A stretch of 64,000 nucleotides of DNA from Leucothrix pacifica (GTDB taxonomy: Bacteria; Pseudomonadota; Gammaproteobacteria; Thiotrichales; Thiotrichaceae): the NCBI RefSeq assembly GCF_003172875.1, contig NZ_QGKM01000015.1, positions 62,001 through 126,000 of the forward strand, written 5' to 3'. Numbering within the stretch: the stretch's first letter is position 1; every line of letters starts with the position of its first letter. This document shows, piece after piece, positions 48,306 to 57,381 of the stretch. A program made the translations under genes and the position numbers. The notes beneath the pieces are model-generated. The model was not told the DNA's origin. It searched no databases and saw nothing but the letters and a program-made list of their open reading frames with translations.

Positions 48306-51143
48306 ATGGCGACCACACAACAAAGTCTTTTTGAAAAAATGCGACAGGATTCACTGCTTGACGGAAGTAGTGCTATTTACCTGGAGTCTATGTATGAGTC
48401 TTATTTGGAAGACCCTCAGTCAGTGTCGGATAACTGGCGAAAGTACTTCGATGAATTACCTCAGGATGTCAACACGAATGGTGCTGGCGAAGCGATTCAC
48501 TCAGAGAAGCGTGATCAGTTCCGCAATCTGGGTCTGCGTTTACAGCCTTCTGCACCCGTAAGTGAAGACGCTGAGCACCGTGAAAAGCAAGTCAAGGTTC
48601 TTCAGCTGATCAACGCATATCGATTCTTAGGTCACATGAAAGCGGATATTAATCCGTTGGAAGAAGGTGAGAAAAAGAGTGTTCCGGAACTAACCTTAGC
48701 ATTCCACAATCTGAGCGAAGCAGACTTAGACACTGTGTTTAGCTCTGGTTCCATGGCAAGTTTGGGTGATGCAAAGCTTCGCGATATTATCGATCAGTTG
48801 GAAGGTGTTTACTGTGACACAACCGGTGCGCAGTATATGTATATTTCAAGCACCGAAGAGAAGCGCTGGATACAGGGTGAACTATCACGTCATTATCTAA
48901 AGCCGTCGTTCGATGCTGAAACACGTAAGTATCTGCTAAAGCAGTTGGTGGCTGCAGAGACCCTGGAGCGCTACCTGCACTCTAAGTATGTTGGTCAAAA
49001 GCGATTCTCACTGGAAGGTGGCGACAGCTTAATCCCATTGCTGGATGAGTTGATCCAACGTACTGGTAGTAATGGCACTCGCGAAGTCGTTATTGGTATG
49101 GCTCACCGTGGTCGTTTGAATGTATTGATCAATATCATGGGTAAGTCGCCTGCGATGTTGTTTAACGAGTTTGCCGGTAGTGTAGACAATGGTGGACGCT
49201 CTGGTGACGTTAAGTACCATATGGGTTACTCATCAGACATGAATACACCGGGCGGGCCGGTTCACCTGGCAATGGCCTTCAACCCGTCTCACCTTGAGAT
49301 TGTTGGTCCGGTTGTAGTGGGTGCTTCGCGTGCTCGTCAGGACCGTCGTGATCCGGAAGATGCACGTCGTGCTGTCCTGCCGATTGTTATTCATGGTGAT
49401 GCCGCATTAGCAGGTCAGGGTGTCAACATGGAAATGTTGAACATGTCAGAGACTCGTGGCTATCACACCAACGGAACCATTCACATTGTGGTCAATAACC
49501 AGATTGGTTTCACCACCTCTGCAATTCGTGATGCTCGTTCTACTGAATACTGTACTGACCTTGCCAAAATGGTTGGCGCACCGGTATTCCACGTGAATGC
49601 GGATGATCCTGAAGCGGTTATCAACGTTACGCGTTTAGCGGCTGATTACCGTTTGAAATTCCGTAAAGACGTGTTTATTGATTTGGTTTGCTACCGTCGT
49701 CATGGGCACAATGAGGCGGATGAGCCTTCAGCAACACAGCCGTTGATGTACAAAAAGATCAAGGCACTGGCGACGGCGCAAACGCGTTACTCCAATAAGC
49801 TGATTGAGATGGGAGTTGTTACAAAAGAAGAAGTAGCAAGCTACATCGCAGACTACCGAAAGGCGTTGGAAGATGGTGTTGAAACCGTTCCTCATCTGAT
49901 TCCACCGGGGCAACACACACAAGACTTCCCTGTAAACTGGGAACGTTTTAAAGAAGGAAAATGGGATGATGAGGTCGATACCACCATCACAGCAGAGGCA
50001 TTCCAGCGTCTGGGTCTGAAGATCACAGAAACACCGGAAAACTTTACGCTAAATGCACGTGTTAAAGCGATTGTAAAGAAGCGCGCACAAATGGCTAATC
50101 AGGAAGTAGCAACCGACTGGGGCTTTGGTGAAAACCTGGCTTATGCGTCAATTCTTGATGAAGGTAATCCGATTCGTATCTCTGGTGAAGACGTGGGTCG
50201 TGGAACATTCTTCCACCGTCACGCGGTTTTCCACGAGCAAACAACCGGTGAGCGTCATATCCCGCTTGAGCATATCGATGATAATCCTAAGTCATTCGCG
50301 ATCATTGACTCTTTGTTATCAGAAGAAGCAGTGCTTGCGTTTGAATACGGTTATGCAACCACTGAGCCGGATAAGATGGTTATCTGGGAAGCACAGTTCG
50401 GTGACTTTGCCAACGGTGCACAAATGGTAATCGACCAGTTCATCAGTTCGGCACACCAGAAGTGGGCACTGCACTGTGGTCTGATCATGCTGCTACCTCA
50501 CGGTTATGAAGGCATGGGTCCTGAGCACTCCTCGGCACGTCTTGAGCGTTTCATGCAGCTATGTGCTCAGGAAAACATTCAGGTGTGTGTACCAAGTACG
50601 CCGGCTCAGATTTTCCACATGTTACGCCGTCAGATTAAAAGAGAGTTCCGTACTCCTTTAGTTGTCATGACGCCTAAGAGCCTGTTACGTCACCCACTAG
50701 CGGTGAACGAAATGGCGGACTACACAGATCGTGGATTCCAGAATGTATTGGATGAAGTCGATGATTTGGATCCGTCAAAAGTAACTGAACTTGTATTGTG
50801 TAGCGGTAAGGTTTACTACGAGCTGGTAGAGCGCAGACGTAAGGAATCAGTGGATAATATCGCGATCATTCGCCTCGAGCAGTTGTACCCATTCCCGGCG
50901 GCTGACCTTAAGGCAGTCCTTGATAAGTACCCGAATGTTGAGCGTTATAAGTGGACTCAGGAAGAGCCATTCAACCAAGGCGCGTGGCTAAGTATTCAGC
51001 CAAATATCCGCGAAGTGTTGGGTGAAGATGCGAAGCTGGTTCCGGTCACTCGTGCATCCATGGCAGCACCTGCTGAAGGTAGCCATAAGGCACACGTAGT
51101 AGCTCAGGAAAAGGTTATTGCGTCAACGCTAAACCTGATCTGA
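48306..51143 (+). CDS. sucA: 2-oxoglutarate dehydrogenase E1 component
   Basis: The 945-residue thiamine diphosphate enzyme decarboxylates 2-oxoglutarate and passes succinyl to SucB. IYLESMYESYLEDPQSVSDNW is the N-terminal E2-binding part. VIGMAHRGRLNVLINIMGK, IHGDAALAGQGVNMEMLNMS and MVIWEAQFGDFANGAQ are signatures. It lies 15 bases after rraA. No clear Shine-Dalgarno sequence is seen. Its E2/E3 partners are on the opposite strand. Confidence 0.96.
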   Translation: MATTQQSLFEKMRQDSLLDGSSAIYLESMYESYLEDPQSVSDNWRKYFDELPQDVNTNGAGEAIHSEKRDQFRNLGLRLQPSAPVSEDAEHREKQVKVLQLINAYRFLGHMKADINPLEEGEKKSVPELTLAFHNLSEADLDTVFSSGSMASLGDAKLRDIIDQLEGVYCDTTGAQYMYISSTEEKRWIQGELSRHYLKPSFDAETRKYLLKQLVAAETLERYLHSKYVGQKRFSLEGGDSLIPLLDELIQRTGSNGTREVVIGMAHRGRLNVLINIMGKSPAMLFNEFAGSVDNGGRSGDVKYHMGYSSDMNTPGGPVHLAMAFNPSHLEIVGPVVVGASRARQDRRDPEDARRAVLPIVIHGDAALAGQGVNMEMLNMSETRGYHTNGTIHIVVNNQIGFTTSAIRDARSTEYCTDLAKMVGAPVFHVNADDPEAVINVTRLAADYRLKFRKDVFIDLVCYRRHGHNEADEPSATQPLMYKKIKALATAQTRYSNKLIEMGVVTKEEVASYIADYRKALEDGVETVPHLIPPGQHTQDFPVNWERFKEGKWDDEVDTTITAEAFQRLGLKITETPENFTLNARVKAIVKKRAQMANQEVATDWGFGENLAYASILDEGNPIRISGEDVGRGTFFHRHAVFHEQTTGERHIPLEHIDDNPKSFAIIDSLLSEEAVLAFEYGYATTEPDKMVIWEAQFGDFANGAQMVIDQFISSAHQKWALHCGLIMLLPHGYEGMGPEHSSARLERFMQLCAQENIQVCVPSTPAQIFHMLRRQIKREFRTPLVVMTPKSLLRHPLAVNEMADYTDRGFQNVLDEVDDLDPSKVTELVLCSGKVYYELVERRRKESVDNIAIIRLEQLYPFPAADLKAVLDKYPNVERYKWTQEEPFNQGAWLSIQPNIREVLGEDAKLVPVTRASMAAPAEGSHKAHVVAQEKVIASTLNLI

Positions 51144-51167
51144 TCTAACGATTCGTCAGTATGATAT

Positions 51168-51204
51168 GAGTCGCCTTGCATCAGGCATGCAAGGCGGCTC
51201 TTAA
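51168..51204 (+). terminator. Strong hairpin after sucA
   Basis: GAGTCGCCTTGCAT (51168-51181) and ATGCAAGGCGGCTC (51187-51200) form a 14-bp stem with one G-U pair. Only TT follows, so termination may be partial before mqo. Confidence 0.65.
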
Positions 51205-51256
51205 GCCACCAAGGGCAGGTGGAACTCCTCTTTTGTAATTTCTAGCGACTTTAATC

Positions 51257-52756
51257 ATGATTGATAAACACGTAGATGTACTGCTAGTCGGTGCCGGTGC
51301 TATGAGTAGCACACTGGGCGCTCTTCTTAACGAACTTGATCCTAACCTGTCGATGATGATGGTTGAGCGATTAGAGAAGGGTGCACAAGAAAGCACAAGC
51401 GGTTGGAATAATGCCGGAACAGGGCATGCTGCTTATTGTGAGTTGAACTACACCTCCGTTAAGGCGGATGGCAGTATGGATACGGGTAAACCTGAGTTTA
51501 TCAATCCGGCTTTTGAGTTCAGTCTTCAGTTCTGGTCGTATCTGGTAAATAAAAATATTTTGCCAGAACCGACGAACTTCATTAACCCGGCCCCACACAT
51601 GAGCTTTGTTTGGGGTGAGGGAAATGTCGACTTCCTGCGTAAGCGTTATGAAGCCATGAAGCCACATCACCTGTTTAAAGACATGGAATACTCCGAAGAC
51701 CCTGCGGTCTTAGCTGAGTGGATGCCGCTAGTGATGAAGGGCCGTAACCCGGATCAAAAAGTAGCAGCGACACGTGTCCGATATGGTACAGACGTTGACT
51801 TCGGTCAGGTATCTCGTAGTTTGGTGCGTAACCTTCGCGAGAAAGAGAATTTCACCTACTGGGTAAATACGAATGTCGTTGATCTTCACCAACGTGAAAA
51901 CGGTGAATGGCAAGTGCTGATGCGCGACTCACAAACTGATATTCAGAAAATTGTTCGTGCCAAGTTTGTGTTCTTGGGCGCTGGTGGTGGTGCTTTACCA
52001 TTACTACAAAAATCTGGCATTCCTGAAGCCAATGGTTACGGCGGCTTCCCGGTTAGTGGTCAGTGGTTGGTGTGTCATAATCCTGAGATCGTTGAGCAGC
52101 ATGATGCGAAGGTTTACGGTAAAGCGCCTATTGGTGCGCCACCGATGTCAGTGCCTCACTTAGATACCCGTATTATCGGTGGTAAGAAGGCGTTGTTATT
52201 CGGGCCATTTGCGGGCTTCACAACGAAGTTCCTGAAAGAGGGCTCTTTCTTAGATCTCATTAAGTCGGTCAAGCCTAATAATCTGATCCCCATGTTGTCT
52301 GTTGCCCGTGACAATATGGATTTGACCCGTTACCTGATCAAAGAAGTACAGCAGTCTTTTGAAGATCGTATGGATACTTTGCGTTTGTTCTATAAAGAAG
52401 CAAAGGACGAAGATTGGGAGCTATCAATCGCTGGACAGCGCGTTCAGATCATCAAAAAGAACGCAGAAAAAGGCGGCAAGCTCGAATTCGGTACAGAAGT
52501 GGTTTCATCATCAGATGAGTCTTTGGTTGCATTGTTAGGTGCGTCACCGGGTGCTTCGACAGCCGTTCAGACCATGGTAAAAGTCATCGAAAAAAGCTTC
52601 GCGGAGCAAATGAACAATGGCGACTGGAAACCACGTTTGAAAGAGATCATTCCGTCATACGGTGAGTCACTGGATGGTGATGCTGAGCTGTTGCACCGTG
52701 TACGTAAGATGACATTAACCACGCTGAAACTAGATGATCACTATAGCAGTGAATAA
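51257..52756 (+). CDS. mqo: Malate:quinone oxidoreductase
   Basis: The 499-residue membrane-associated flavoprotein oxidises malate and passes electrons to quinone. The FAD-binding VDVLLVGAGAMSSTLGALL opens the protein. STSGWNNAGTGHAAYCELNY and FPVSGQWLVC are family hallmarks. It may replace or supplement NAD-dependent malate dehydrogenase, which is not in the window. It follows sucA after a hairpin. Confidence 0.95.
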   Translation: MIDKHVDVLLVGAGAMSSTLGALLNELDPNLSMMMVERLEKGAQESTSGWNNAGTGHAAYCELNYTSVKADGSMDTGKPEFINPAFEFSLQFWSYLVNKNILPEPTNFINPAPHMSFVWGEGNVDFLRKRYEAMKPHHLFKDMEYSEDPAVLAEWMPLVMKGRNPDQKVAATRVRYGTDVDFGQVSRSLVRNLREKENFTYWVNTNVVDLHQRENGEWQVLMRDSQTDIQKIVRAKFVFLGAGGGALPLLQKSGIPEANGYGGFPVSGQWLVCHNPEIVEQHDAKVYGKAPIGAPPMSVPHLDTRIIGGKKALLFGPFAGFTTKFLKEGSFLDLIKSVKPNNLIPMLSVARDNMDLTRYLIKEVQQSFEDRMDTLRLFYKEAKDEDWELSIAGQRVQIIKKNAEKGGKLEFGTEVVSSSDESLVALLGASPGASTAVQTMVKVIEKSFAEQMNNGDWKPRLKEIIPSYGESLDGDAELLHRVRKMTLTTLKLDDHYSSE

Positions 52757-52847
52757 TACTCTAACTCATTATTTCTGTTGCATTTTTGCAACATCCGGAG
52801 ATTTATATCAGTCTAATTAATAGTCTATATTGATCATTCCATAAAAG

Positions 52848-52886
52848 AGGCCGAATCACGTTTTTATTAGCGTTTCGGCCTTTTTT
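52848..52886 (+). terminator. Rho-independent terminator after mqo
   Basis: AGGCCGAA (52848-52855) and TTCGGCCT (52874-52881) pair and are followed by TTTTT. It separates the TCA run from the propionate cluster. Confidence 0.88.
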
Positions 52887-52891
52887 AGTTC

Positions 52892-52938
52892 TTGGGAAAC
52901 GCTTCTCGCGGGTGCTAGTATATTTACGTTAACGCAAA
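52892..52938 (+). promoter_or_regulatory. prpE promoter with MerR-type palindrome
   Basis: A possible -35 (TTGGGA, 52892-52897) and an extended -10 (TGCTAGTAT, 52913-52921) are 18 bases apart. The near-palindrome TTTACGTTAACGCAAA (52923-52938) follows at the expected transcription start. It shares the core ACGTwAACG with the merR operator, so the LiuR-like protein may repress here. Confidence 0.5.
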
Positions 52939-52990
52939 GGACAGGTTAAGAAATCACTGTTTTTAATACGTAATTTGAGGAAGTTTTGCC

Positions 52991-54886
52991 ATGTCGAAGT
53001 ATCAGGAAATTCATCAACAATCACTTAGTAATCCCGAAGAGTTCTGGGGCCAAGCCGCCGCTGAAATCGATTGGATGAAGCCTTGGGACAATGTCCTCGA
53101 CTACGATGCAAAACCGATTCCTCGCTGGTTTGCTGGCGCAGAACTAAACACTTGTTACAACGCGTTGGATCGTCACGTTGAAAACGGACTGGGTGATCAG
53201 GATGCATTGATCTACGACTCACCAGTCACTGACACCAAGATGCGTTACACCTATTCAGAACTCACTGATGCGGTTGCCAAGTTCGCCGGTGCGCTTCGCG
53301 CAAATGGCGTTGAAAAAGGTGACCGTGTTCTGGTTTACATGCCAATGATTCCGGAAGCGGCGATTGCGATGTTGGCGTGTGCACGCTTGGGTGCGATTCA
53401 CTCCGTTGTATTTGGAGGCTTCGCGGCGAATGAGTTGGCGACACGCATTAACGACGCTAAGCCTAAAGTCATCGTGAGTGCATCATGCGGTATCGAGCCA
53501 AATCGTGTGGTTGAGTACAAGCCGCTATTGGATGAGGCGATTGAACTGGCAGAGCACAAAGTTGGCTGCACCATTATCAAAGCGCGCGAGCAGGCAAATG
53601 CACCATTAATTGAAGGACGTGATCTGGATTGGGATACTGCGGCAACTGCTGCTGAGCCAACGGAATGCGTTGCGGTATCAGCGACTGATCCTCTGTATAT
53701 CCTTTACACCTCTGGTACGACAGGCCAGCCAAAAGGTGTTATTCGTGACAATGGCGGTCATGCCGTTGCCATGAACTGGTCCATGAAAAACATCTATAAC
53801 GTAGAGCAGGGCGATGTGTTCTGGGCGGCATCTGATGTTGGCTGGGTTGTTGGTCACTCTTACATTGTGTATGCACCGCTGTTAAAAGGTTGCACCACCG
53901 TCGTTTACGAAGGCAAACCTGTCGGCACACCGGATGCCGGTGCATTCTGGCGCATGATTGAAGAGTACAACGTTAAAGTATTGTTTACTGCTCCGACTGC
54001 TTTCCGTGCGATTAAAAAGCAAGATCCAAATGCGGACGAGCTGAAGAAATACAATATTGAATGTTTACAGTCATTGTTCTTAGCAGGTGAGCGTTGCGAT
54101 CCTGATACTTTGTTCTGGGCGCGTGACACATTAGGTATTGCAGTGGTTGATCACTGGTGGCAAACCGAGACAGGCTGGGCGATTGCGGCGAACCCACTGG
54201 GTATTGAAGAGTTGGACATTAAGCCGGGTTCTCCGAGTGTGGCAATGCCAGGTTACGACGTACAAGTCTTGGCTTCTGACGGTACTGAAATGCCAGATGG
54301 CGAAATGGGTGATTTGGTGGTTAAGCTACCAATGGCACCGGGCTGTTTGCCGACACTGTGGGGCAACGACGAGCGCTTTAAAAGCGCTTATCTGACAGAA
54401 CACGAAGGCTACTACACAACCGGCGATGCGGGCTTCCGTGATGCTGATGGTTACCTGTGGATCATGAGTCGTACCGATGACGTAATCAATGTAGCAGGTC
54501 ACCGCCTGTCGACCGGCGCCATCGAAGAAGCACTGTCCGGTCACGCTGATGTGGCGGAATGTGCAGTATTTGGTGTGGCCGATGACTTTAAAGGTCAGTT
54601 ACCACTGGGCTTAGTGGTACTAAAAGACGGCGTGACGCGCAGTGATGACGACATTATCCCCGAGTTGGTGAAGCGTGTACGCGACCAGATCGGACCGGTA
54701 GCGGCTTTCAAAATCGCAGCCGTAGTAAAGCGTTTACCTAAGACACGTTCAGGCAAAATCCTACGTGGTTCTATGGTGAAAATTGCTGATGGAACTGAGT
54801 GGACAATGCCAGCGACCATCGATGATCCGGCCATCATGGATGAGATTGAAGAAGCCTTGAAAGGCTTGGGTTACGCGAAGGGTTAA
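52991..54886 (+). CDS. prpE: Propionyl-CoA synthetase
   Basis: The 631-residue acetyl-CoA-synthetase-like enzyme activates propionate with ATP and CoA. The N terminus EEFWGQAAAEIDW is typical of the ACS group; the AMP signature is YTSGTTGQPKGVIRDNGGH, and the acetylation-controlled lysine is in RSGKILRGSM. The ADNGGH-like stretch after the signature and the GWVVGHSYIVYAPL segment favour PrpE over Acs. It opens the methylcitrate cluster. Typical PrpE is about 630 residues. Confidence 0.93.
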   Translation: MSKYQEIHQQSLSNPEEFWGQAAAEIDWMKPWDNVLDYDAKPIPRWFAGAELNTCYNALDRHVENGLGDQDALIYDSPVTDTKMRYTYSELTDAVAKFAGALRANGVEKGDRVLVYMPMIPEAAIAMLACARLGAIHSVVFGGFAANELATRINDAKPKVIVSASCGIEPNRVVEYKPLLDEAIELAEHKVGCTIIKAREQANAPLIEGRDLDWDTAATAAEPTECVAVSATDPLYILYTSGTTGQPKGVIRDNGGHAVAMNWSMKNIYNVEQGDVFWAASDVGWVVGHSYIVYAPLLKGCTTVVYEGKPVGTPDAGAFWRMIEEYNVKVLFTAPTAFRAIKKQDPNADELKKYNIECLQSLFLAGERCDPDTLFWARDTLGIAVVDHWWQTETGWAIAANPLGIEELDIKPGSPSVAMPGYDVQVLASDGTEMPDGEMGDLVVKLPMAPGCLPTLWGNDERFKSAYLTEHEGYYTTGDAGFRDADGYLWIMSRTDDVINVAGHRLSTGAIEEALSGHADVAECAVFGVADDFKGQLPLGLVVLKDGVTRSDDDIIPELVKRVRDQIGPVAAFKIAAVVKRLPKTRSGKILRGSMVKIADGTEWTMPATIDDPAIMDEIEEALKGLGYAKG

Positions 54887-54899
54887 GCACTTTGTGGTC

Positions 54900-54970
54900 G
54901 GGCTTCGGTAGTTACCACCACGAACACAAGCTTCGCTTGAATCGATTCGTGGCAGTAACTACCGAAGCCC
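54900..54970 (+). repeat. Long inverted repeat between prpE and prpB (element A)
   Basis: Arms of 25 bases (54900-54924 and 54946-54970) match at 23 positions. The loop holds a second hairpin, CAAGC-TTC-GCTTG (54927-54939). GCTTCGGT, the loop hairpin and TGATGGTTTG (54974-54983) recur in the dyad after acnD at 60 kb. It may act as an attenuator, a processing site or a REP-like repeat. Confidence 0.8.
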
Positions 54971-55059
54971 TTGTGATGGTTTGTTATTGAGATTTATCAA
55001 TTTTTATAATGATTGAGTTGGCTAAATAAAAGTCAGGCTCACTCTTGGAGCAAAGACAA

Positions 55060-55941
55060 ATGAGTATTGAATCTGCAGGCGCAAAGTTTCGCGCAGCTAT
55101 CGCGGCTGAAAAGCCATTACAGTGTGTAGGCGCAACAACGGCATACCACGCACGATTAGCGGAAGCGAGTGGTTACAAGTCGCTGTATATTTCAGGCGGC
55201 GGTGTAGCGGCTGGTTCTTGTGGTATCCCTGACTTGGGTATTACCACTATGGAAGACGTACTGATTGATTTACGTCGTATAACAGAAGTTACCACTCTAC
55301 CGGTTTTGGTTGATATTGATACAGGTTGGGGCGGTGCATTCAATATCGCTCGTGCGGTTCGTGCGTTTACAAAAGCCGGTGCTGCTGCGGTGCATATTGA
55401 AGATCAGGTAGCACAGAAGCGTTGTGGCCATCGTCCAAACAAAGCGGTGGTTTCACAGGGTGAAATGGTTGACCGTATAAAAGCTGCGGTTGATGCAAAG
55501 ATTGATCCTGAGTTTGTGATCATGGCGCGTACAGATGCACTGGCCGTTGAAGGTCTGAATGCTGCAATCGATCGTGCATGTGCCTGTGTCGAAGCCGGTG
55601 CAGACATGATCTTCCCGGAAGCAATGACGGATCTGGAGATGTACAAGCAGTTTGCTGAAGCTGTGGGTGTGCCGATTCTGGCGAATATCACTGAGTTTGG
55701 TTCTACGCCATTGTTCACCACTGAAGAATTAGCATCAGCGGATGTCAGCATCGCGCTTTACCCGCTATCGGCTTTCCGTGCAGCGAATCAGGCAGCACTG
55801 AATGTTTACACACAGCTGCGTGAAACCGGCACTCAGTCAGGTGTACTCGACACCATGCAAACCCGTATGGATCTATACGATTATCTGGGTTACCACGATT
55901 ACGAGCAAAAGCTAGACGCATTATTTAAGGAAGAGGGTTAA
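55060..55941 (+). CDS. prpB: 2-methylisocitrate lyase
   Basis: The 293-residue enzyme cleaves 2-methylisocitrate to succinate and pyruvate. It belongs to the isocitrate-lyase/PEP-mutase fold. The catalytic KRCGHRPNK motif (the family's KKCGH variant with Arg) lies near residue 121; [19 protein letters not shown] binds magnesium. I start it at ATG 55060 ([13 protein letters not shown]), with GGAG nine bases upstream; a TTG 15 bases earlier is less likely. prpC begins four bases after the stop. Confidence 0.94.
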   Translation: MSIESAGAKFRAAIAAEKPLQCVGATTAYHARLAEASGYKSLYISGGGVAAGSCGIPDLGITTMEDVLIDLRRITEVTTLPVLVDIDTGWGGAFNIARAVRAFTKAGAAAVHIEDQVAQKRCGHRPNKAVVSQGEMVDRIKAAVDAKIDPEFVIMARTDALAVEGLNAAIDRACACVEAGADMIFPEAMTDLEMYKQFAEAVGVPILANITEFGSTPLFTTEELASADVSIALYPLSAFRAANQAALNVYTQLRETGTQSGVLDTMQTRMDLYDYLGYHDYEQKLDALFKEEG

Positions 55942-55944
55942 TCA

Positions 55945-57099
55945 ATGACAGAACAGACAAAAACCGGATTTAAACCGAAAAAATCAGTTGCACTGTCAGG
56001 CACAGCAGCGGGTAATACGGCGGTCTGTACCGTAGGCCGTACGGGTAATGACTTGCACTACCGTGGCTACGACATTCTGGAATTTGCTGAGCAGGCAGAG
56101 TTTGAAGAAATCGCTCACCTGATCGTTCACGGCACACTACCAAACAAGGCTGAGCTGAAGAAGTACAAGGCAAAACTGAAGTCATTGCGCGGCTTACCGG
56201 CAGCGGTAATTGCAACGCTTGAGAGTATTCCACCGTCAGCACATCCAATGGATGTAATGCGTACGGGTTGTTCAGTATTGGGTACGTGCCTGACAGAAAA
56301 AGACGCACACCCTGAAGCTGAAGCACGCGATATTTTGGATCGTTTAATGGCAAGCTTCGGCTCTATGCTGCTTTACTGGTACCACTACAGCATCAACGGT
56401 AAGCGTATCGATGTTGAGACGGATGATGATTCTATCGGTGGTCACTTCCTGCACCTTCTGCACGGCGAAAAGCCACCGGAAGAGTGGGTTAAAGCAATGC
56501 ACGTTTCTCTGATCTTGTACGCAGAGCATGAGTTTAATGCTTCTACCTTTACTGGTCGTGTTGTGGCTGGAACAGGCTCTGATATGCACTCTTGTATTAC
56601 TGGTGCAATTGGCGCATTACGTGGTCCTAAGCACGGTGGCGCAAACGAAGTTGCCTCTGAAATTCAGAAGCGTTACAACGATGCAGACGAAGCAGAAGCG
56701 GATATCCGTGAGCGCATGGCGCGTAAAGAAATCGTGATTGGTTTCGGACACCCTGTATACACGGTTTCTGACCCTCGTAACGAAGTCATCAAGCGTGTAG
56801 CGAAGCAGCTGTCTGAGTCTAACGGCGATATGAAAATGTTTGATATCGCGGAGCGTTTGGAATCAGTGATGTGGGAAGAGAAGAAAATGTTCCCGAATCT
56901 GGATTGGTTCTCAGCGGTGTCTTATGACCAGATGGGTGTGCCAACGGATATGTTTACGCCGCTGTTTGTGATTGCGCGTACTTCAGGTTGGGGTGCTCAC
57001 GTGATCGAGCAGCGTCAGGATGGCAAGATTATTCGTCCGTCAGCGAACTACATTGGGCCGGAAGATAAGAAGTTCGTGCCTCTGGCTGATCGCGGCTAA
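55945..57099 (+). CDS. prpC: 2-methylcitrate synthase
   Basis: The 384-residue enzyme condenses propionyl-CoA and oxaloacetate. Catalytic residues lie in [13 protein letters not shown] and [10 protein letters not shown]. It is shorter than gltA and lacks the N-terminal domain of the NADH-regulated type, as is usual for PrpC. It follows prpB after 3 bases. The C-terminal [14 protein letters not shown] is characteristic. Confidence 0.94.
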   Translation: MTEQTKTGFKPKKSVALSGTAAGNTAVCTVGRTGNDLHYRGYDILEFAEQAEFEEIAHLIVHGTLPNKAELKKYKAKLKSLRGLPAAVIATLESIPPSAHPMDVMRTGCSVLGTCLTEKDAHPEAEARDILDRLMASFGSMLLYWYHYSINGKRIDVETDDDSIGGHFLHLLHGEKPPEEWVKAMHVSLILYAEHEFNASTFTGRVVAGTGSDMHSCITGAIGALRGPKHGGANEVASEIQKRYNDADEAEADIRERMARKEIVIGFGHPVYTVSDPRNEVIKRVAKQLSESNGDMKMFDIAERLESVMWEEKKMFPNLDWFSAVSYDQMGVPTDMFTPLFVIARTSGWGAHVIEQRQDGKIIRPSANYIGPEDKKFVPLADRG

Positions 57100-57381
57100 A
57101 CCCGTTACGCAATTACGTTTTATTCCAGAAAACGCCGTTAATGCATCCATGCAGGCTTATCCCGGCATCCATGCCTCGATTATTTCTTCCATAAAACGTA
57201 ATTGCTTCACTACTTTGGTAGAGGCTGGTGACACATCGGTGAGCCAGCCACTGCTTAAGCGATTGAATGCTAAGACCATGTGGGCGTTTGGTGTTTTTTC
57301 TCGCATACCTTCCGAACATCGCAAGGAGCGTAACGAAGTGAATACCAGATGGCCTATGTTATTGGCTATGGAGCAGATTCA
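57100..57381 (+). other. Intergenic region between prpC and acnD
   Basis: It carries an inverted repeat, GCAATTACGTTTTAT (57109-57123) and ATAAAACGTAATTGC (57191-57205), whose inner part repeats GCATCCATGC twice. The rest is open in one frame but shows no recognisable protein. acnD starts at ATG 57382 with GGAG nine bases ahead. Confidence 0.6.
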
